Origin: Ficedula albicollis
Lineage: Eukaryota > Chordata > Aves > Passeriformes > Muscicapidae
NCBI RefSeq assembly: GCF_000247815.1
Contig: NC_021683.1
Coordinates: 9,248,286 to 9,312,285 of the forward strand
Reading direction: 5' to 3'
Length of the DNA stretch: 64,000 nt
Part shown: in pieces, positions 61,701-64,000 of the stretch
Layout of the letters: each line of letters begins with the position of its first letter
Position numbering within the stretch: the stretch's first letter is position 1
Made by a program: the position numbers and the translations under genes
The notes under the pieces: generated by a model
Told to the model about the DNA's origin: nothing
What the model saw: the letters and a program-made list of their open reading frames with translations, nothing else
Database searches by the model: none

Positions 61701-62619
61701 CTTAGTGCTCACCAGTGGAGAGAAAAACTACTTTTTATTCATTGTGGCACTAATGAACAATGCAAATGTGGTTGAAGGTAGAAGTGGGAGAAGGGATTGA
61801 TTATCCTGAGGTAATAAATATCACTGATACAGCCCAGTTGCACTATTAAGTGGTGTGGAAGGACAGGAAAATAATTTCAAAGGAATTAAAGCTCTATAAA
61901 CACTTCTCTCTGCCTCTAACAACAAAAGAGTGGTGCACCTCTCAGCAGGGATGTTTATATGATTCATCAGCTCAGATTTTATAGAATACATAAATGAATT
62001 TCAATATGCTTCTTGATCACTGTCACTGTCTATAATAGCCCAGCATCATTAACATTCATGATGGATTTTTAAGGACTTAGGGCTGCTTTGCACATATAAA
62101 CCAGGTCATATAAACCAGGTCATATAAACCAGGTCTTGGTTTTGGTGCTTGCATGATTCCTCTGCAGTCCTTCAGACACAGGACTAGTGTCCTGTGACAC
62201 AACCTCTAGTTTCTAATATTGCAGCTTCACACATCACAAGCACGTCACATATTTGGAAAGCAGGATTCCTTCCAAGGTGGAAGCTGGATTTAAAGGCAGC
62301 TCTATAAGAGGAAGTTTCCAAAAGCCCTCTCAGTGATGCTGACAACAATCATGCTCTCAAAATCCCACCTGAGGGACCCAGAGGCTGTGTTGTGCAGAGC
62401 AGGAGGACACAGCACTGCTGAAGAGGATGGGGACCTTTCAGATGTTTGTGCTCTGTTAATGCAACTTTCACAGCACTCACTCAGAGCCTGTGAAACCTGG
62501 GGGGCAGGAGGGAGCACTCACCCTTTTGGTGTAGTCCATGGCCTTCAGGATGGAGAGGTTCAGCATCTCCAGGGAGGCCAAAACATCTTCATAGTCTCCC
62601 ATATGGTCAGCAAAATAGT
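46741..62619 (-). CDS. NECAB2: NECAB2, N-terminal EF-hand calcium-binding protein 2, 3' part
   Basis: Nine minus-strand exons: 62522-62619, 51507-51643, 48540-48658, 48343-48422, 47984-48040, 47765-47877, 47384-47461, 46935-47026 and 46741-46769 (TGA). Phases close throughout, giving about 267 residues. Matches to human NECAB2 are [36 protein letters not shown], a short coiled coil ([14 protein letters not shown]), [11 protein letters not shown], then the C-terminal antibiotic-biosynthesis-monooxygenase-like (ABM) domain ([29 protein letters not shown]) ending in AAWCTLSRE. The exon at 48540-48658 (HYPSKDGHG...) is the least conserved. The EF-hand exons and start lie past the right edge. The human protein is neuronal and reported to bind adenosine A2A and mGlu5 receptors. 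The donor of exon 47765-47877 is GTGGGT, chosen because it alone preserves the frame (CFH|VTAV). Confidence 0.93.
50440..50680 (+). mobile_element. Possible old LTR fragment in the NECAB2 intron
   Basis: A TATA-like ttatataaatg (about 50594) is followed by AATAAA (about 50618) and then a T/G-rich tail, spaced as in an LTR U3-R-U5 segment. I could not define clean TG...CA ends or a target-site duplication. Low certainty. Confidence 0.35.
51680..52370. repeat. 19-20-bp minisatellite split by an LTR
   Basis: Units of about 19-20 bp (gggtccccgtacatctcag with variants cacctcg, ctgtgcat) run from about 51680 to 51856 and resume at 52288 to about 52370. The interruption is the LTR at 51857-52287. 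The array begins about 40 bp from the NECAB2 exon at 51507-51643, on its intron side. Confidence 0.9.
51857..52287 (+). mobile_element. Solo endogenous retroviral LTR (431 bp)
   Basis: It begins TGTAGCAG and ends GGAGACA (TG...CA), flanked on both sides by the hexamer cccgta (51851-51856 and 52288-52293). Internally there is a TATA box (tatataag, 52083-52090) and AATAAA (52142-52147) in the proper order for plus orientation. There is no internal retroviral coding sequence, so it is a solo LTR. A 6-bp duplication fits the class II (ERVK-like) group, but the host array itself contains cccgta repeatedly, so the duplication is not independent proof. Confidence 0.8.
53715..53728. promoter_or_regulatory. 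RFX X-box-like palindrome in the NECAB2 intron
   Basis: ATTTCCATGGCAAC fits the consensus RYYNYYATRRNRAC at every position. It lies deep in an intron with no promoter nearby. It may be an enhancer element or chance. Confidence 0.4.
60240..60390 (+). mobile_element. CR1-type LINE 3' fragment
   Basis: The text 'ccaggctggatggggctctg', then 'tggtctagtggaaggtgtcc', 'ctgcccatggc' and finally 'aaaatccttccaa' follows the 3' end of avian CR1 elements as I remember it. It is 5'-truncated and diverged. Limits are approximate. Confidence 0.75.
62093..62134. repeat. Three tandem copies of a 14-bp unit
   Basis: CATATAAACCAGGT is repeated exactly three times, in an intron. No function is suggested. Confidence 0.9.
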
Positions 62620-64000
62620 CTGGGAAAACCAAGAGAAGCGTGATGGGAACACGTTAATGTGACTTGGGGCTACTTGGCACAGCAAGATCCACTATTGGTG
62701 GAGAGGATGGTTCCAGGGGTATTTTTATACTCTGTATCCTCAGCCAAAGTCACAATTTGTGCTGCAGGGATGTGAAGTGGTGTGATTACCATGAAGTTTG
62801 GGACCATTGCAAAAAGGAGATGTAAGACCCAGTAGCTCCCATTGAAAACAACTCCTCAGGTTCTTTACTTCTGTGCCTATTTCTGCATTTGATTGTACAT
62901 GATCCCTCTCCCTCCTGCTGCTGGCATGGACAAAGAGGTCTCAAAAGAAATCCCCTCTCCATTCTCTTGACATTCTTTGCCACCCAAAGCATCCAAATAC
63001 CTTTCAATTCACCCCAATTTATACGAGCTGAGACTGGCCTTACACCTTTCCCTGCATTCCTACCACATTTACAGCTCAGCCCGCAATCACAAGTTGAACA
63101 AGCTTTTGAGAGTAAAATATGCCTTGAAAGGCAGAGAACAGAGCTGCAAGCTGGGCCCAAAACCACGTGTTCTGCACAGAGAGGGAGCCACATTTCCTCT
63201 GTGCCATCCTTGTCCTTTGCCTGTTTTTGGAGATTGACACAGAGTACAGCAAAAAGCTGGTCTTTAAAAGCCACCAGTGCTGTTCCTCAGCACTAGGACA
63301 TGGAGATTCACACCGAGGTGACATCTCTGTGGAGTGCAGCAAGACATAAACTTCAGGAAACAATCCCACTAATTAGGTTTTCTTGGCTTAATTAGAAGTG
63401 CCTATAGCTATTTACAGTCTGAGAACATATCCAAAGGGAAGAAGATTTTGGCAGAAACCGGAATGTCACAGCATGACTGACAGCAGCTGTTCCACGATAA
63501 GTAAACAGATTATTCTCATTGCAGCGTGTTTGTTTGGTTTTTCCTTCCTACTTGGGAGAGAAAAATAGAGCAGATCTGATAGGTAAGGATTTTTTCTAGG
63601 TCCTGAAATAAAAAGCTCATCCATTTCAGGAGAAATGAGCTGTTGTGGGCATAGCACAGCCCTTGAGACTGACCAAGCAGCACATGGGAGGAGAACAGAG
63701 TTGACTTTATTAAAGTATTCAGCTCTGCTGGTTTAGTGGTTTTTATTCAGGAGAAGCTACAGGGCTCAAGAAATAACTTTTAAGATGCTCTCAACATTTT
63801 ATAACACACAATCCATTTCAAGAGAGACACCACAGCTCCCATTTAGACAAACTGAGGGTTTATGTTTAATACTTAGAAGAGAAGCAAGAAAATAAATCAC
63901 AGGCAAGGGTAGGTATTCAGCAGATAACAGATCTAGGCAGGAACTTGTGCTGATTGATCCTTTCTCTGGCTTCCCCTAGCTTTCCCCAGGAGGTGATGGG
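62620..64000 (-). other. NECAB2: NECAB2 upstream intron (right edge)
   Basis: Sequence 5' of the exon at 62522-62619 on the minus strand. I looked for the EF-hand exon that should precede it and did not find it, so it presumably lies beyond the window. No other feature seen. Confidence 0.6.

Larger units (their letters stand above)
51644..62521 (-). other. NECAB2: Large NECAB2 intron (about 10.9 kb)
   Basis: It lies between the exon encoding the DHMGDYEDV segment and the exon encoding the SNVDQFV segment; both are phase 0, so no exon is required in between. Contents recognised are the split minisatellite with a solo LTR (51680-52370), an X-box-like site (53715-53728), a CR1 fragment (about 60240-60390) and a small 14-bp triplicate (62093-62134). 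The rest, notably 52.4-60.2 kb, is unannotated intron with no convincing exon or RNA gene. Confidence 0.7.

Overview
This is a vertebrate nuclear genome window, almost certainly from a bird. Introns are short, CR1-type LINE 3' ends are present, and the five protein-coding genes sit in an order I know from human 16q23-q24 (read in reverse). In the order given, they are DNAAF1 (minus, 5' part only), HSDL1 (plus, complete), MBTPS1 (plus, complete), SLC38A8 (plus, all but the first exon's 5' part) and NECAB2 (minus, 3' part only). That human segment corresponds to avian chromosome 11; assignment to a passerine is a guess. All exon models were built by hand from reading frames, GT-AG (once GC-AG) borders and phase continuity. 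In every gene the phases close without a frameshift.

Region by region. 0.2-4.4 kb holds six DNAAF1 exons, running leftward from an ATG at 4409 and continuing past the left edge; a CR1 fragment sits in its intron 1. 4.4-6.0 kb is a GC-rich head-to-head promoter region shared with HSDL1 and interrupted by 1137 consecutive G. 6.5-10.6 kb is HSDL1 (331 aa). 11.2-36.4 kb is MBTPS1: a TATA-less promoter with NRF1-like, TCTCGCGAGA and YY1-like motifs, a first exon interrupted by 968 G, a uORF-rich exon 2 and 22 coding exons for a 1052-aa site-1 protease. 36.4-38.5 kb has no gene I can recognise. 38.5-41.5 kb is tandem-repeat DNA: 137 perfect ATGGC units, then about 35 copies of a 54-bp minisatellite running into 73 G. 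41.5-45.7 kb is SLC38A8, whose start codon and first ~51 residues are missing at the G run. 45.7-45.9 kb is another G run plus a 59-bp N gap. 46.7-62.6 kb is the 3' part of NECAB2 (nine exons); one ~10.9 kb intron carries a minisatellite split by a solo LTR, and a CR1 fragment.

The genes do not form a pathway. DNAAF1 acts in cytoplasmic assembly of axonemal dynein arms, HSDL1 is an SDR-fold protein, MBTPS1 is the Golgi protease that activates SREBP and ATF6, SLC38A8 is a membrane amino-acid transporter of the SLC38 family, and NECAB2 is a neuronal EF-hand protein. What links them is layout: a divergent DNAAF1/HSDL1 pair and a convergent SLC38A8/NECAB2 pair whose poly(A) signals imply overlapping 3' ends.

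I found no undescribed multi-gene system here. The points most worth checking are the catalytic Tyr218 in HSDL1 (human has Phe), the four poly-G blocks that look like assembly artefacts and damage promoters and one exon, the uORF chain in MBTPS1, the SLC38A8/NECAB2 tail overlap, and the very long tandem repeats beside SLC38A8.
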